Source: a virus. From it: 31,047 nt of DNA. The stretch is taken from positions 1-31,047 of the IMG/VR virus record IMGVR_UViG_3300044703_000142, one strand, 5' to 3'. A program made the position numbers and the translations under genes. Of this stretch, positions 14,351-21,470 are shown piece after piece. A model generated the notes under the pieces. The model was not told the origin of the DNA. It searched no databases and saw only the letters and a list, made by a program, of their open reading frames with translations. The number at the start of each line of letters is the position of its first letter. Position 1 is the stretch's first letter.

Positions 14351-15472
14351 ATGACCCTTGTTATGGCTCTCACGATCGGCGATGCGCCGATTTTGTTAGG
14401 CGATACGCTTGTTACAGCACGGGGAGCCACCGGAGAACCCGGCATGCACACCCCGGCGCTGCTAGATGTAAATGATCAATTCCGCTCTGCATCGTCGAAG
14501 GTGGTTGCGTTACGCCAGAAGGTTAACATCCTTAGCGATGATGTCATTCTAGCTTGGCAAGGATCTTACACTCAGGCGTGCTCTGTTTTTAAAGAGGTGG
14601 CGGAAGAGCTCAAAACACCGAACAGAGCAAAGTATGTTTCTGATATAGTCCGCGAGGCCGTCACAGTAGACAACCCTGATTTGACGATTATTGGCTTTGC
14701 GAGAGGCGAGTCTAAGACCAAAATATTTTGCGCCGGTCGCGTCAAGGAATACGGGTCAAAGCTCTTTAGTAATGTTATAGCGGCTGGCTCCGGTGCCGAT
14801 GATATGGCTACTCTTATCCGGAAGATGGAAGGGCCAAGTTACGTTTATGGCAATCAAGGCGTCACGGACTACGCGAATGTGATTCTCCGGGGCATTGCAC
14901 TAAGCGCACAAGCCATGGGTTTGGAGCACCTAACGTTTCAAAACCTGTGGGCTCTATGGGGCGGAGGAGTAGAGATTGCTCTGTTTGACAGAGGGAAGGC
15001 AAGGAAAGCTGGTAACCTACTTCATACGTTTTGGGACTGCTCAAAACAGGAGGACGGCTTGTGGCACCTCCGGCATGTTCCGACCTTCATAAAAATGGAG
15101 TATCAAGGGGACGTGCTTGTTACGCGCACGTTATCCGAAACGGAAGTTGATCGAATTTGTATCGTTGCGCCTCTGTTGTCCTCTCATAACGAGGGTGAGA
15201 AGTTCCACCCCGGCGGCGTTTCCCTGAGCTACGATTGGCTTTGTAGCAGCGTAGTTGCCCGAGTGGGGGAAAGGTCGGTTGATGTGTTATCGCATGTGCA
15301 GGGCAGGGGCGTGGGGCTCCCGCTTAGCTTTATACACAAGCAGAGCATTATGTTTCCCGATGAGAACACGTTTCATGTGAGAATCGCCGGGTCTTACATC
15401 AACGTCATAAGAGAAATGGTAAGCCGGGAGCTGCAGCCGGGCACCACTAGCAAGGTCATGATTAGCCAGTAG
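14351..15472 (+). CDS. HslV/proteasome-like Ntn-hydrolase family protein (predicted)
   Basis: A 373-aa protein. The N-terminus 'MTLVMALTIGDAPILLGD' places a Thr directly after Met, and counting from that Thr the Asp of 'LGD' is residue 17, exactly as Thr1/Asp17 in HslV. A lysine in 'SSKVVAL' (Lys50 counting Met) can match the catalytic Lys33 after an insertion of about 16 residues. Then come 'VILAWQGSYTQACSVF', like the proteasome 'G.ADA..L' strand-helix, and 'VIAAGSGADD' (GSG at 146-148), like HslV 'AIGSGG'. Residues 200-373 extend well beyond an HslV subunit and are unrecognised. I infer an autoprocessed or Met-trimmed Ntn hydrolase. The gene is visibly AT-richer than the phage genes and precedes a partner gene by 8 nt. 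Confidence 0.55.
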   Translation: MTLVMALTIGDAPILLGDTLVTARGATGEPGMHTPALLDVNDQFRSASSKVVALRQKVNILSDDVILAWQGSYTQACSVFKEVAEELKTPNRAKYVSDIVREAVTVDNPDLTIIGFARGESKTKIFCAGRVKEYGSKLFSNVIAAGSGADDMATLIRKMEGPSYVYGNQGVTDYANVILRGIALSAQAMGLEHLTFQNLWALWGGGVEIALFDRGKARKAGNLLHTFWDCSKQEDGLWHLRHVPTFIKMEYQGDVLVTRTLSETEVDRICIVAPLLSSHNEGEKFHPGGVSLSYDWLCSSVVARVGERSVDVLSHVQGRGVGLPLSFIHKQSIMFPDENTFHVRIAGSYINVIREMVSRELQPGTTSKVMISQ

Positions 15473-15480
15473 GATTGTCC

Positions 15481-15963
15481 ATGAACAGGGTCGTGGATAC
15501 GGCGGACAAGTATTTCGACGAGGTTTTAAAGCCCCAATATGACGCCTTCCTTTCAGACCCTAGTAGCTTTCCATCGGCCTTCAATTTAGCGAGCGCGCTT
15601 TTTCATTTCCACGAGTGGATGCTAGCGTCGCATAAGGCAGCCGTGGAAAAGCACTACGGAAAAAGCTTCAAGACAGAAGGCGCGTTTTGGGCAGAGGTTG
15701 AGTCTAGCAACGCGCAGTTTGGCTACGTGCGGGATTTGGCGAATGCTTCTAAGCACGTTGAGCTTACGAAGCGGCGATCTACGCCCATGAAGAAAGTAGC
15801 CCAGGCCTCTATGACGGATGGGGCCTTCGGCCCAGGTTTCCAAAGGGACGCCTTTCAAACAAGTCAGATCAAAATTGAGGTTGGTTCCCAGGTAATCGAT
15901 TTCGACACGTGTGCGAAAGCGCTGTTTAGCTACTGGGCTAATCTGCGGGCGGCTCTAAAATAG
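15481..15963 (+). CDS. Unknown partner protein of the HslV-like gene
   Basis: A 160-aa protein from ATG 15481; a TTG two codons earlier is possible. It looks all-helical: 'DTADKYFDEVLKPQYDAFLSDPSSFPSAFNLASALFHFHEWML', then 'FWAEVESSNAQFGYVRDLANASKHVEL', then a short beta-like C-terminus. The pattern of a helical bundle with a His-rich 'FHFHEW' and 'NASKHVEL' is reminiscent of HEPN-type or other small helical conflict-system proteins, but the HEPN RxxxxH motif is not clearly present, so I give no function. It lies 8 nt after the Ntn-hydrolase-like gene and shares its lower GC content, suggesting an operon acquired as a pair. Confidence 0.6.
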   Translation: MNRVVDTADKYFDEVLKPQYDAFLSDPSSFPSAFNLASALFHFHEWMLASHKAAVEKHYGKSFKTEGAFWAEVESSNAQFGYVRDLANASKHVELTKRRSTPMKKVAQASMTDGAFGPGFQRDAFQTSQIKIEVGSQVIDFDTCAKALFSYWANLRAALK

Positions 15964-16052
15964 CCCCTGCTACACAACTTCTCCTACAATTCTGCTACAA
16001 AATATCAGTGAGGTTCCAGACCAAGATATTGAATCTACTATCAAAATTTGGA

Positions 16053-16142
16053 TGGCGGAGAGGGTGGGATTCGAACCCACGATACGGTTACCCGTATGCC
16101 GCATTTCGAGTGCGGTGCCTTCAACCACTCGACCACCTCTCC
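16053..16142 (-). tRNA. tRNA-Ser(CGA)
   Basis: Read on the minus strand, the gene begins GGAGAGGTGGTCGAGTGG and ends in CCTCTCC-G-CCA, so the acceptor stem is a perfect 7 bp and CCA is encoded. The anticodon arm is CCGCA-CTCGAAA-TGCGG, giving anticodon CGA. The T-arm GTGGGTTCGAATCCCAC is canonical, and the extra arm is long, as in serine tRNAs. At 90 nt it is complete. It separates the two phage-related modules and is a likely integration target, although the integrase gene lies on the side of its 5' end, which is unusual. Confidence 0.97.
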
Positions 16143-16162
16143 AAGCCTTTGATGCAGCAGCA

Positions 16163-16176
16163 GTTTTCCGGAAAAC
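16163..16176. promoter_or_regulatory. Perfect 14-bp palindrome beside the tRNA 5' end
   Basis: GTTTTCCGGAAAAC lies between the tRNA gene and the 3' end of the integrase gene. It is upstream of the tRNA in its direction of transcription. It could be a protein-binding site for integration or a tRNA promoter element; there is no direct evidence of function. Confidence 0.3.
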
Positions 16177-16211
16177 AAATCTGCAGAAAAACGCCGTCTG
16201 CTACCGCTTTG

Positions 16212-17378
16212 CTACCCAATGGCTTTTGTGGAGCGCTTCTGTACCGCCAGACGCAAGGCATCGTCAACGCGCGCGGCCGCATCCTCCTGCATGCCCGGAA
16301 GGACGTGGCTGTAGAGATCGAGCGTAATCCCGACGCGGGAATGTCCGAGCCGCTCTGAGGCGACCTTGGGATGGACGCCGCTGGCGAGCAGATGAGTGGC
16401 GTGCGCATGGCGCAAATCATGGAAGCGCGAGCGGGGCAGGGCGATACGGCTGCGCAGCATCTGCCATGCATGCGTCAGGCTGCGGGGCTGCATCGGCTCG
16501 CCATCCTCCCTCGCATATACGAAGGTGGCATCCGTCTGCCGCACACCGATGCGCAGCAACTCTTCCGCTTGTCGGAGGCGATGCGTGCGCAGCTCGTCGA
16601 CCACCGTTGCAGATAGCGCCACCATGCGACCGCGGCCCGACTTCGGGGCCTTGTATCGCACGCCTTCGGCGGTTTGTTCGGCGCTCTCGACAATCGAAGC
16701 CTTGCCGGCGACAAGATCCACGTTGCGCCAGCGCAGCGCGCAGATTTCGCCACGCCGTAAGCCGCACAGCACCCCGAGAAGCACCGGAATCAGCAGTCGG
16801 CTTTGCCGCACCGTGGCCAGTAATTCGACCGTCTGACCCATGTCGAACGTGCTCATGGTGCTGCGCTCCACCTTCGGAGGGTCAACTGCATCGGCAGGAT
16901 TGCGCACCAGCAACTCCCACCGCACCGCCTGGCGCAACGCGTGTTTGATAAGGCGATGCATGTAGACGACGGTGGTGGGCGCCAATCCGCCTTTGCCGTC
17001 ACGTCGGCCGTTCGCTAGCGCGTTCGCATAGGCTTCTGAAATCTGCGCCGGCTTCAGTTTTGGTAACAGCACTCCGCCGATCGCAGGGGCGATGTTTTTT
17101 CTCACGATCTCGCAATATCGTTCGTGGGTGCGGGGCGTCACATGGGCGCGCATGTGCTGCAGCCAACGTTCAAGGAAGGCCGCCACGGTGATTCTGTCGG
17201 GCTGCTGGTAAGCGCCGCCCTTCAATTCCGAGATCAGGCGGGCGCATTCGGTCTGCGCCTGTCGTTTGTTGCCTTCGAACGAATGCCAGCGGCGTTTGCG
17301 CTTGCCGGTGGCTGCGTCGCGGACGTCCAACACGATCGCCCAGCGGCCGGGGGATCGCTCTTTGATGTGGCCCTTCAT
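16212..17378 (-). CDS. int: Tyrosine recombinase / site-specific integrase
   Basis: A 388-aa phage integrase. Residues 1-55 form an arm-binding-like domain ('GRWAIVLDVRDAATGKRKRRWHSFEGNKRQAQ'). Residues 62-160 are the SAM-like core-binding domain. Residues about 175-370 are the catalytic domain with the full set Arg208 ('GLRRGE'), Lys246 ('APKSGRGR'), His320 and Arg323 ('RFHDLRHAHATHLL'), His346 ('LGHSRVGI') and nucleophile Tyr356 ('LDLYSHV'). Length and motifs are complete, so it should be active. Its ATG overlaps the stop of the upstream RHH gene (ATGA). It ends 70 bp from tRNA-Ser, which is probably its target. Confidence 0.96.
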   Translation of the reverse strand: MKGHIKERSPGRWAIVLDVRDAATGKRKRRWHSFEGNKRQAQTECARLISELKGGAYQQPDRITVAAFLERWLQHMRAHVTPRTHERYCEIVRKNIAPAIGGVLLPKLKPAQISEAYANALANGRRDGKGGLAPTTVVYMHRLIKHALRQAVRWELLVRNPADAVDPPKVERSTMSTFDMGQTVELLATVRQSRLLIPVLLGVLCGLRRGEICALRWRNVDLVAGKASIVESAEQTAEGVRYKAPKSGRGRMVALSATVVDELRTHRLRQAEELLRIGVRQTDATFVYAREDGEPMQPRSLTHAWQMLRSRIALPRSRFHDLRHAHATHLLASGVHPKVASERLGHSRVGITLDLYSHVLPGMQEDAAARVDDALRLAVQKRSTKAIG

Positions 17379-17839
17379 TTGTTGGGGTCCCCCTCAGCGA
17401 GTTTTTCTAAGACAAGATCAGCGATCTTTTTGCCGGTGCCCTCGTGAAGGTATGCCGGACGGCGCGCATCACCTGAGGGTCGCATGGCCTCAAAGATTCT
17501 GTCGGCTGCTGCTACGGCTTCTTCGTAGGCGACAGGATTTCTAAGCCAATGGGCGTGGCCCGATCCGGTGTCGGCAAATGCACCCGTGAGATGCATTGCC
17601 CGGGCGACGATCGTGATAAAGGCGAAACCCTCGGCACTCCCGAACAACCTCTCTGTTTCCGCGGCAGTGTTGAACGATTGTTCGAGACGGTGCTCCGCCT
17701 CCTGTGCGAGTGACCGCCCCGACGAAGCCGCAGCCGCTTCTAAACCTCGCCGGATTTCATAGGTGGTCCTCATATTGAGAGGGTAGCGCTTACCCGCCAC
17801 TGCCTTTTTTCTTCCGGTTGGGTTAGCCGCGCGCGGCAT
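17375..17839 (-). CDS. Arc-like ribbon-helix-helix regulator upstream of int
   Basis: A 154-aa protein. After a basic N-terminus ('TGRKKAVAGKR') residues 18-55 ('RYPLNMRTTYEIRRGLEAAAASSGRSLAQEAEHRLEQSF') form an Arc/MetJ-type ribbon-helix-helix, with the strand 'YPLNMR' inserting in the DNA groove. The remainder is helical and of unknown role ('ERLFGSAEGFAFITIVARAMHLTGAF'). It overlaps int by 4 nt and is divergent from the AlpA-like gene. A pair of palindromic 18-bp sites lies in the divergent region, so this protein is the natural candidate repressor for both promoters (inference). Confidence 0.75.
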   Translation of the reverse strand: MPRAANPTGRKKAVAGKRYPLNMRTTYEIRRGLEAAAASSGRSLAQEAEHRLEQSFNTAAETERLFGSAEGFAFITIVARAMHLTGAFADTGSGHAHWLRNPVAYEEAVAAADRIFEAMRPSGDARRPAYLHEGTGKKIADLVLEKLAEGDPNK

Positions 17840-17868
17840 CTTCGGTACCTCTCAGCCCCAATTCGTCC

Positions 17869-17886
17869 TGCTTGATCTATCACGCA
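17869..17886. promoter_or_regulatory. Operator site 1 in the RHH/AlpA divergent region
   Basis: TGCTTGATCTATCACGCA reads TGCkTGA-TCTA-TCACGCA, a palindrome with one mismatch. It lies 30 bp upstream of the RHH gene start. It matches site 2 in its central TCTA and both outer arms. Confidence 0.6.
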
Positions 17887-17892
17887 TAGGGC

Positions 17893-17919
17893 TTGCGGTC
17901 AACGAAGCCGCATGATAAT
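17893..17919 (+). promoter_or_regulatory. Possible promoter for the AlpA-like gene
   Basis: TTGCGG (17893-17898) and GATAAT (17914-17919) are 15 bp apart; reading the -35 as CTTGCG gives 16 bp. The -10 lies directly upstream of operator site 2, so a repressor bound there would block rightward transcription. Confidence 0.4.
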
Positions 17920-17923
17920 CGAC

Positions 17924-17941
17924 TGCGTCATCTATTACGCA
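17924..17941. promoter_or_regulatory. Operator site 2 in the RHH/AlpA divergent region
   Basis: TGCGTCATCTATTACGCA reads TGCGTCA-TCTA-TTACGCA, a palindrome with one mismatch. It is centred 55 bp from site 1, with 12 of 13 bases shared in ATCTAT(C/T)ACGCAT. It ends 16 bp before the AlpA-like ATG, so it covers the start region of that transcript. Confidence 0.6.
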
Positions 17942-17957
17942 TCAACCGAGGTCTTAC

Positions 17958-18170
17958 ATGGACGAAATCAAACGAGAACTCGTTGAAAAGCTCTCGGTAT
18001 CGGTGCCGAGAGCAGGCCAAGCGCTCGCTGGGCTCGGGCGCAACGCCAGCTACGAAGCGGCTCAGCGCGGCGACATTCCGACCATCCGGATCGGCAAACG
18101 CCTTGCCGTGCCAACATCATGGCTGCGCCAGAAGCTGGGGATCAGTGAAGGCCAGCAGGCGCAAGCGTGA
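17958..18170 (+). CDS. AlpA / HTH_17-type small DNA-binding protein (excisionase-like)
   Basis: A 70-aa protein with a MerR-like helix-turn-helix of the HTH_17/AlpA type: 'SVPRAGQALAGLGRNASYEAAQRGDIPTIRIGKRLAVPTSWLRQKLGI'. The wing 'IPTIRIGKRLAVP' is diagnostic. Such proteins act as excisionase or as activators of integrase in satellites and prophages (AlpA, Xis). It is the first gene of the rightward operon, directly after the operator pair, and the next gene starts 4 nt after its stop. Confidence 0.85.
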   Translation: MDEIKRELVEKLSVSVPRAGQALAGLGRNASYEAAQRGDIPTIRIGKRLAVPTSWLRQKLGISEGQQAQA

Positions 18171-18173
18171 TCG

Positions 18174-18383
18174 ATGGCCGTCAAACAAGCATCGGGCCCG
18201 GACGCTGCTGAAACAGCGGTCCGAGCCCGGGGACTTGATCAGCTTTGGCCGGCAGATCGAGACCAAGTTGCTACACCCCCTGCCATCCGGTTTCAAGTCG
18301 CTCGTATCGAGCGTCGGTTCAGACTGCCGCCCGATACAGCTCGCGTCATCGCTGAGCATGCTTTCGGCCAGGTGCGAGCATGA
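18174..18383 (+). CDS. Small hypothetical protein of the satellite early operon
   Basis: A 69-aa protein. The C-terminal half, 'VARIERRFRLPPDTARVIAEHAFGQ', looks like a small helical motif recurrent in proteins downstream of AlpA-like genes in rhizobial elements (recalled, not searched). It overlaps the next gene by 4 nt (ATGA), which supports its being translated. Function is unknown. Confidence 0.55.
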   Translation: MAVKQASGPDAAETAVRARGLDQLWPADRDQVATPPAIRFQVARIERRFRLPPDTARVIAEHAFGQVRA

Positions 18384-18652
18384 CGGCGCGCCGCTTTCTC
18401 GATCTCGCGGGCGCCGGCTCGATTTCGTGTCCCAGCCTGCGGCGATATCACGTGCGCCCGGCGCGCCCCGGCGATCATCCGGCTTGTCGCGAGGAGGCCG
18501 TGGACTGGCGCCAATGCGTGACCATAACGCGGCTTACCGATCTTCGGCGGTGGATATTTGCTCGGCTCGATTACTTCTACGGCCCGCCTCGTGATGCTGA
18601 CGACTATGCGGAACAAAGGCTGCTGCATGCAGCAATCGGCGGGGCAAAATGA
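18380..18652 (+). CDS. Small hypothetical protein upstream of the primase
   Basis: A 90-aa protein with basic character and three cysteines. It contains 'VTITRLTDLRRWIFARLDYFYGPPRDADDYAEQRLLHAAIG', which appears helical. Both ends overlap neighbouring genes by 4 nt (ATGA), so it is translationally coupled between the 69-aa protein and the primase-helicase. No family is recognised. A role in replication or regulation is possible from position only. Confidence 0.55.
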   Translation: MTARRFLDLAGAGSISCPSLRRYHVRPARPGDHPACREEAVDWRQCVTITRLTDLRRWIFARLDYFYGPPRDADDYAEQRLLHAAIGGAK

Positions 18653-20760
18653 CTGCGCTCCCCAAAATTGAACCGCGGTCTGAGAATGTACTCAACTTTG
18701 CGCTCGATTATGCACACCGGGGATGGGCGGTGTTTCCGTGCCGTCCACAGGACAAGCGGCCGTACACCGCATCCGGCTTCAAAGAAGCGTCAACCGATGA
18801 ACTGACGGTCAAGCGGTGGTGGCAACAGTGGCCGCACGCGATGATCGGCGTTCGCATGGGCGAGGCCTCAGGTGTTTGGGCAATTGATCCCGATGCGCCG
18901 GAAAAGGTGGGTGATCCCGATGGACGCGCGGCTTGGGCTCAATTGCTGGCGAAGCATGGTGACGTCCATACCCACGCCCACCTGACGCCGGGCGGTGGAC
19001 ATCATCTGTTGTTCAAGTGGGATGCCGATCGTCCTGTTACTAACCGAGAGGGCGCACTAAAGGGCAGCGGCATCAACGTGCGTGGCCAAGGCGGCTACAT
19101 CATCGCGCCTCCTTCGGTCCGAGCAGACGGCAAGTCGTATCAGATTGCTGAGCCACTCGATTTCTTCAATTTTGCAGACGCTCCAGAGTGGCTTTATGAG
19201 CTGATACTCACTGAACCGGCTAAGTGCTCGATTAGCGAAAGGGCGGCAGGTCAAGTTCGGCCGCGCGAGCCTCGAAACAGGAGCTATGCCGAAGCCGCAT
19301 TGCGAGGAGAATGCGAAGCCGTTGCGACCAGTCGCGATGGCGAGCGCAATAACACGCTCAACACGGCTGCCTTAAAGCTTGGCTCGCTTGTCGGCGCCGG
19401 AGAGCTGTCTGAAGGCGAGGTAATTGGTGCCCTGTATGCTGCCGCAGTGGCTTGCGGATATGTCGCGGACGAGGGCCACCGGGCCACCATGGCGACAGTT
19501 AATAGCGGCCTACAGGCCGGCATCAAACAGCCACGCGAAATCCCAGACAGAGACCCGCATAAGAGCGGACAGGCCGTCCCGCAATCCTCCTCGAAGGCGC
19601 CCCCCGCAGCGCTTGAATTGCTGTGGCACGGTCAAGCGCATGACCGGGCATCCCGCTCCTGGCTGGTTAAAACGCTTTTGCCCGAGAAGGGCCAAGGCCT
19701 GGCGTCGGGGCAATGGGGTGGATGCAAGACGTTTGGAGTGTGCGACCTATCAGGCTCCGTTATGACCGGGCTGCCGTTTGCTGATCGTCAAGTAGATCGG
19801 CAGGGTGGCGTCCTGTTTATCGCTGCTGAAGGTGCCAGCGAAATTCCGATCCGTCTCCGCGGTTTGGTCGAGCACAAACTGCGGCCTGCGGCACTGTCAT
19901 CGGCGGCATCCGGCACACCCGTCAACGTCGACTTAGACAACCTGCCGTTCGCCTGGATCGAAGAATGTCCCTCTCTAAAGGATGATCAGGACTTCAATCG
20001 GATCGTGGATGCGGCGAACGTTGCTGCCAATAACATCAAAACGCGATTTGAACTTCCGCTCGCGCTGATCGTCATCGATACCTTAAATGCAGCCGCCAAC
20101 TTTAAGGACGGCAACGACGCCGCCGAAGGCCAACAGGTCATGAACCGGCTGGGCGAGCTAAGCCGGCTGACCGGCGCTTTTGTCTTGGCAGTAGATCACT
20201 TCGGTAAGGCAGTCGAAACGGGCACGCGCGGCACGTCAGCCAAGGAGGCCGCGGCCGACGTGGTGCTTGCCTTCTTGGCCGATCGGGACATTGCCGGCAA
20301 CATCAGCAACACGCGAATGGCAGTGCGTAAGCTCCGAGCCGGCGCAACCGGGAGTGAAACGCCGTTCGATCTGAAAGTAGTGGACTTGGCAGGCGAAACC
20401 ACGTGCGTGATTGAATGGAAACAGGAAGGGCAAGACGATCATAAATTAACCAGCCAACGCGAGCGGTGGCCCAGATCCACCAAGGTTCTGAAGTCGGCAC
20501 TGATCGAAGTGCTCAGCAACGAGGGCAAAGACTGCAGTCCGTTCGGGGATGGCAAGATGAAGGTCAAGGCCGTACCGGCTGCGTCGGTCCGGGCGGAGTT
20601 CATGAAGCGCTACCCGGCGGACACCATCGAGCCCAGTAAGCAGTCCGATGCCAAGCGGCAGGCCTTCAATCGAGCGATGAAACAAGCAATGGACCGCGAC
20701 CTTATCGGCGCGCGCGAGATCGGCGGAGTGGATCACCTATGGCTGGCCGGACAAGATTGA
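18649..20760 (+). CDS. Prim-Pol primase fused to RepA-type AAA helicase
   Basis: A 703-aa protein. Residues 12-185 are a bifunctional primase-polymerase domain (Prim-Pol, PF09250), with acidic residues in 'WAIDPD' (78-82), 'TPGGGHHLLF' (113-122) and 'NVRGQGGYIIAPPS' (143-156). Residues 320-600 are a RepA/AAA_25-type hexameric helicase: Walker A-like 'GQWGGCKT' (354-361), where Cys replaces the usual final Gly, 'GGVLFIAAEGA' (386-396), Walker B 'LALIVIDT' (471-478) and sensor-like 'LAVDHFGK' (513-520). The C-terminus is probably a winged-helix origin-binding part. This gives the element its own replication initiation. It is coupled to the gene before it (ATGA) and followed by a repeat-rich region. 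Confidence 0.9.
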   Translation: MTALPKIEPRSENVLNFALDYAHRGWAVFPCRPQDKRPYTASGFKEASTDELTVKRWWQQWPHAMIGVRMGEASGVWAIDPDAPEKVGDPDGRAAWAQLLAKHGDVHTHAHLTPGGGHHLLFKWDADRPVTNREGALKGSGINVRGQGGYIIAPPSVRADGKSYQIAEPLDFFNFADAPEWLYELILTEPAKCSISERAAGQVRPREPRNRSYAEAALRGECEAVATSRDGERNNTLNTAALKLGSLVGAGELSEGEVIGALYAAAVACGYVADEGHRATMATVNSGLQAGIKQPREIPDRDPHKSGQAVPQSSSKAPPAALELLWHGQAHDRASRSWLVKTLLPEKGQGLASGQWGGCKTFGVCDLSGSVMTGLPFADRQVDRQGGVLFIAAEGASEIPIRLRGLVEHKLRPAALSSAASGTPVNVDLDNLPFAWIEECPSLKDDQDFNRIVDAANVAANNIKTRFELPLALIVIDTLNAAANFKDGNDAAEGQQVMNRLGELSRLTGAFVLAVDHFGKAVETGTRGTSAKEAAADVVLAFLADRDIAGNISNTRMAVRKLRAGATGSETPFDLKVVDLAGETTCVIEWKQEGQDDHKLTSQRERWPRSTKVLKSALIEVLSNEGKDCSPFGDGKMKVKAVPAASVRAEFMKRYPADTIEPSKQSDAKRQAFNRAMKQAMDRDLIGAREIGGVDHLWLAGQD

Positions 20761-20812
20761 GTGACCACCCACAGGGCGGACGGACCGGACACTCCCTAGT
20801 GTCCGCGTCCGG

Positions 20813-20873
20813 TTCGTCCGGTTGTGGGCCCCGGATTAAACGGACGTTCGTCCGGTTCGTCCGGTTCGTCCGG
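20813..20873 (+). repeat. TTCGTCCGG 9-mer repeats (iteron-like)
   Basis: The 9-mer occurs at 20813-20821 and in three contiguous copies at 20847-20855, 20856-20864 and 20865-20873. Inverted partial copies (CGGAC) flank them. The array begins about 50 bp after the primase-helicase stop. Confidence 0.7.
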
Positions 20874-20930
20874 TCTCCGCTGGGCCATACCTTAGGTGTG
20901 GCGGGTGGGGCATCCGCGTCAGCACTGGCG

Positions 20931-21063
20931 GGTATTCAAAAGTCTAGGCTCCTTGGGAGGTTAACCGGTTGGGTGGCTTCCTCCGCTAATCGGCCACGAA
21001 AAAAGTACGTCGAGGGCCGGGGTATCAAAAAGTCCAGGTTTAAGGGTGCTTTACCGGCCGGGT
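20931..21063 (+). repeat. Imperfect ~44-bp direct repeat pair
   Basis: The segment 20931-20974 (GGTATTCAAAAGTCTAGGCT ... ACCGG..GGGT) is repeated imperfectly at 21021-21063 (GGTATCAAAAAGTCCAGGTT ... ACCGG..GGGT). The unit spacing is 90 bp. A short A/T-rich tract (ACGAAAAAAGTACG) lies between the copies. Confidence 0.5.
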
Positions 21064-21123
21064 AAGTCCGTTTGCACTGAAGGCTGCCCGATTGAAATCA
21101 AAAATCATTGAGGATCGAAAAAA

Positions 21124-21468
21124 ATGACAGCAAGACGCTCAACCGCCCCGTCGCATCTCTCGGAATCGACCCGCCGATGGTGGAAAACCGTCCTCGCCGA
21201 CTACGATTTGGACCCGCATCACTTGAAGCTGCTGCAGGCTGCGGCGGAGGCATGGGACCGGCTCCAGGACGCACGAAAGGCGATTGGGGAACACGGGACA
21301 ACGTACACCGACAGGTTTGGCGCGCCGCGGCTGAGGCCGGAATGCGCGATCGAGCGCGACAGCAGACTGGCCTTCGCTCGCCTCATTCGTGAACTCGATT
21401 TGGACGTCGATCCGCCATCAGCAGGAGCGCGGCCGCCGGCTCTTCGTTCAAACCGCAGGAGGGCCTGA
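21124..21468 (+). CDS. terS: P27-family terminase small subunit of the satellite
   Basis: A 114-aa protein of the P27 small terminase type. It has 'APSHLSESTRRWWKTVLADYDLDPHHLKLLQAAAEAWDRLQDARKAI' (DNA-binding helices), then 'GTTYTDRFGAPRLRPECAIERDSRLAFARLIRELDLD' (oligomerisation) and a short Pro/Arg tail. GAGGA precedes the ATG by about 10 nt. It is not accompanied by a large terminase subunit. In staphylococcal satellites a self-encoded TerS combines with the helper's TerL to package satellite DNA, so the same may apply here (inference). Confidence 0.9.
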   Translation: MTARRSTAPSHLSESTRRWWKTVLADYDLDPHHLKLLQAAAEAWDRLQDARKAIGEHGTTYTDRFGAPRLRPECAIERDSRLAFARLIRELDLDVDPPSAGARPPALRSNRRRA

Positions 21469-21470
21469 CA

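Larger units (their letters stand above)
15968..16215. repeat. TGCTAC short repeats flanking the tRNA gene
   Basis: TGCTAC occurs at 15968-15973 and 15993-15998, with a TCCTAC variant at 15982-15987, left of the tRNA. It occurs again at 16199-16204 and 16210-16215 to its right, all in the same orientation. Two spacings are 11 bp, about one helical turn. The right-hand pair overlaps the 3' end of the integrase gene. They could be arm-type integrase sites; this is inference. Confidence 0.3.
20761..21123. other. Noncoding repeat-rich region, candidate replication origin
   Basis: No convincing gene lies here. It has a perfect 8-bp stem-loop (CGGACACT-CCCT-AGTGTCCG, 20787-20806). A palindrome CGGACG-TT-CGTCCG lies at 20841-20854. 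Four copies of TTCGTCCGG occur, three in tandem. A 44-bp imperfect direct repeat follows, and an AT-richer stretch lies before terS. Direct repeats next to the initiator gene resemble the origins of staphylococcal pathogenicity islands. The open frame at 20739-21065 reads through the repeats and is unlikely to be a gene. Confidence 0.45.

Noticed and set aside
16008-16358. 116-codon plus-strand frame with 'WDSNPRYGYPYAAFRVRCLQPLDHLS'
   Set aside because: It reads the reverse complement of the tRNA-Ser gene; this peptide is a well-known false translation of serine tRNA genes.
18649-20760. Primase-helicase as inactivated because Walker A reads GQWGGCKT
   Set aside because: Members of this RepA-like family commonly vary at the residue before Lys (for example GQWGTYKT, from memory), and all other motifs are present.
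20739-21065. 108-codon frame after the primase
   Set aside because: It runs through the TTCGTCCGG repeats (giving 'VRFVRFVR') and has no protein-like pattern; the region is better explained as noncoding repeats.
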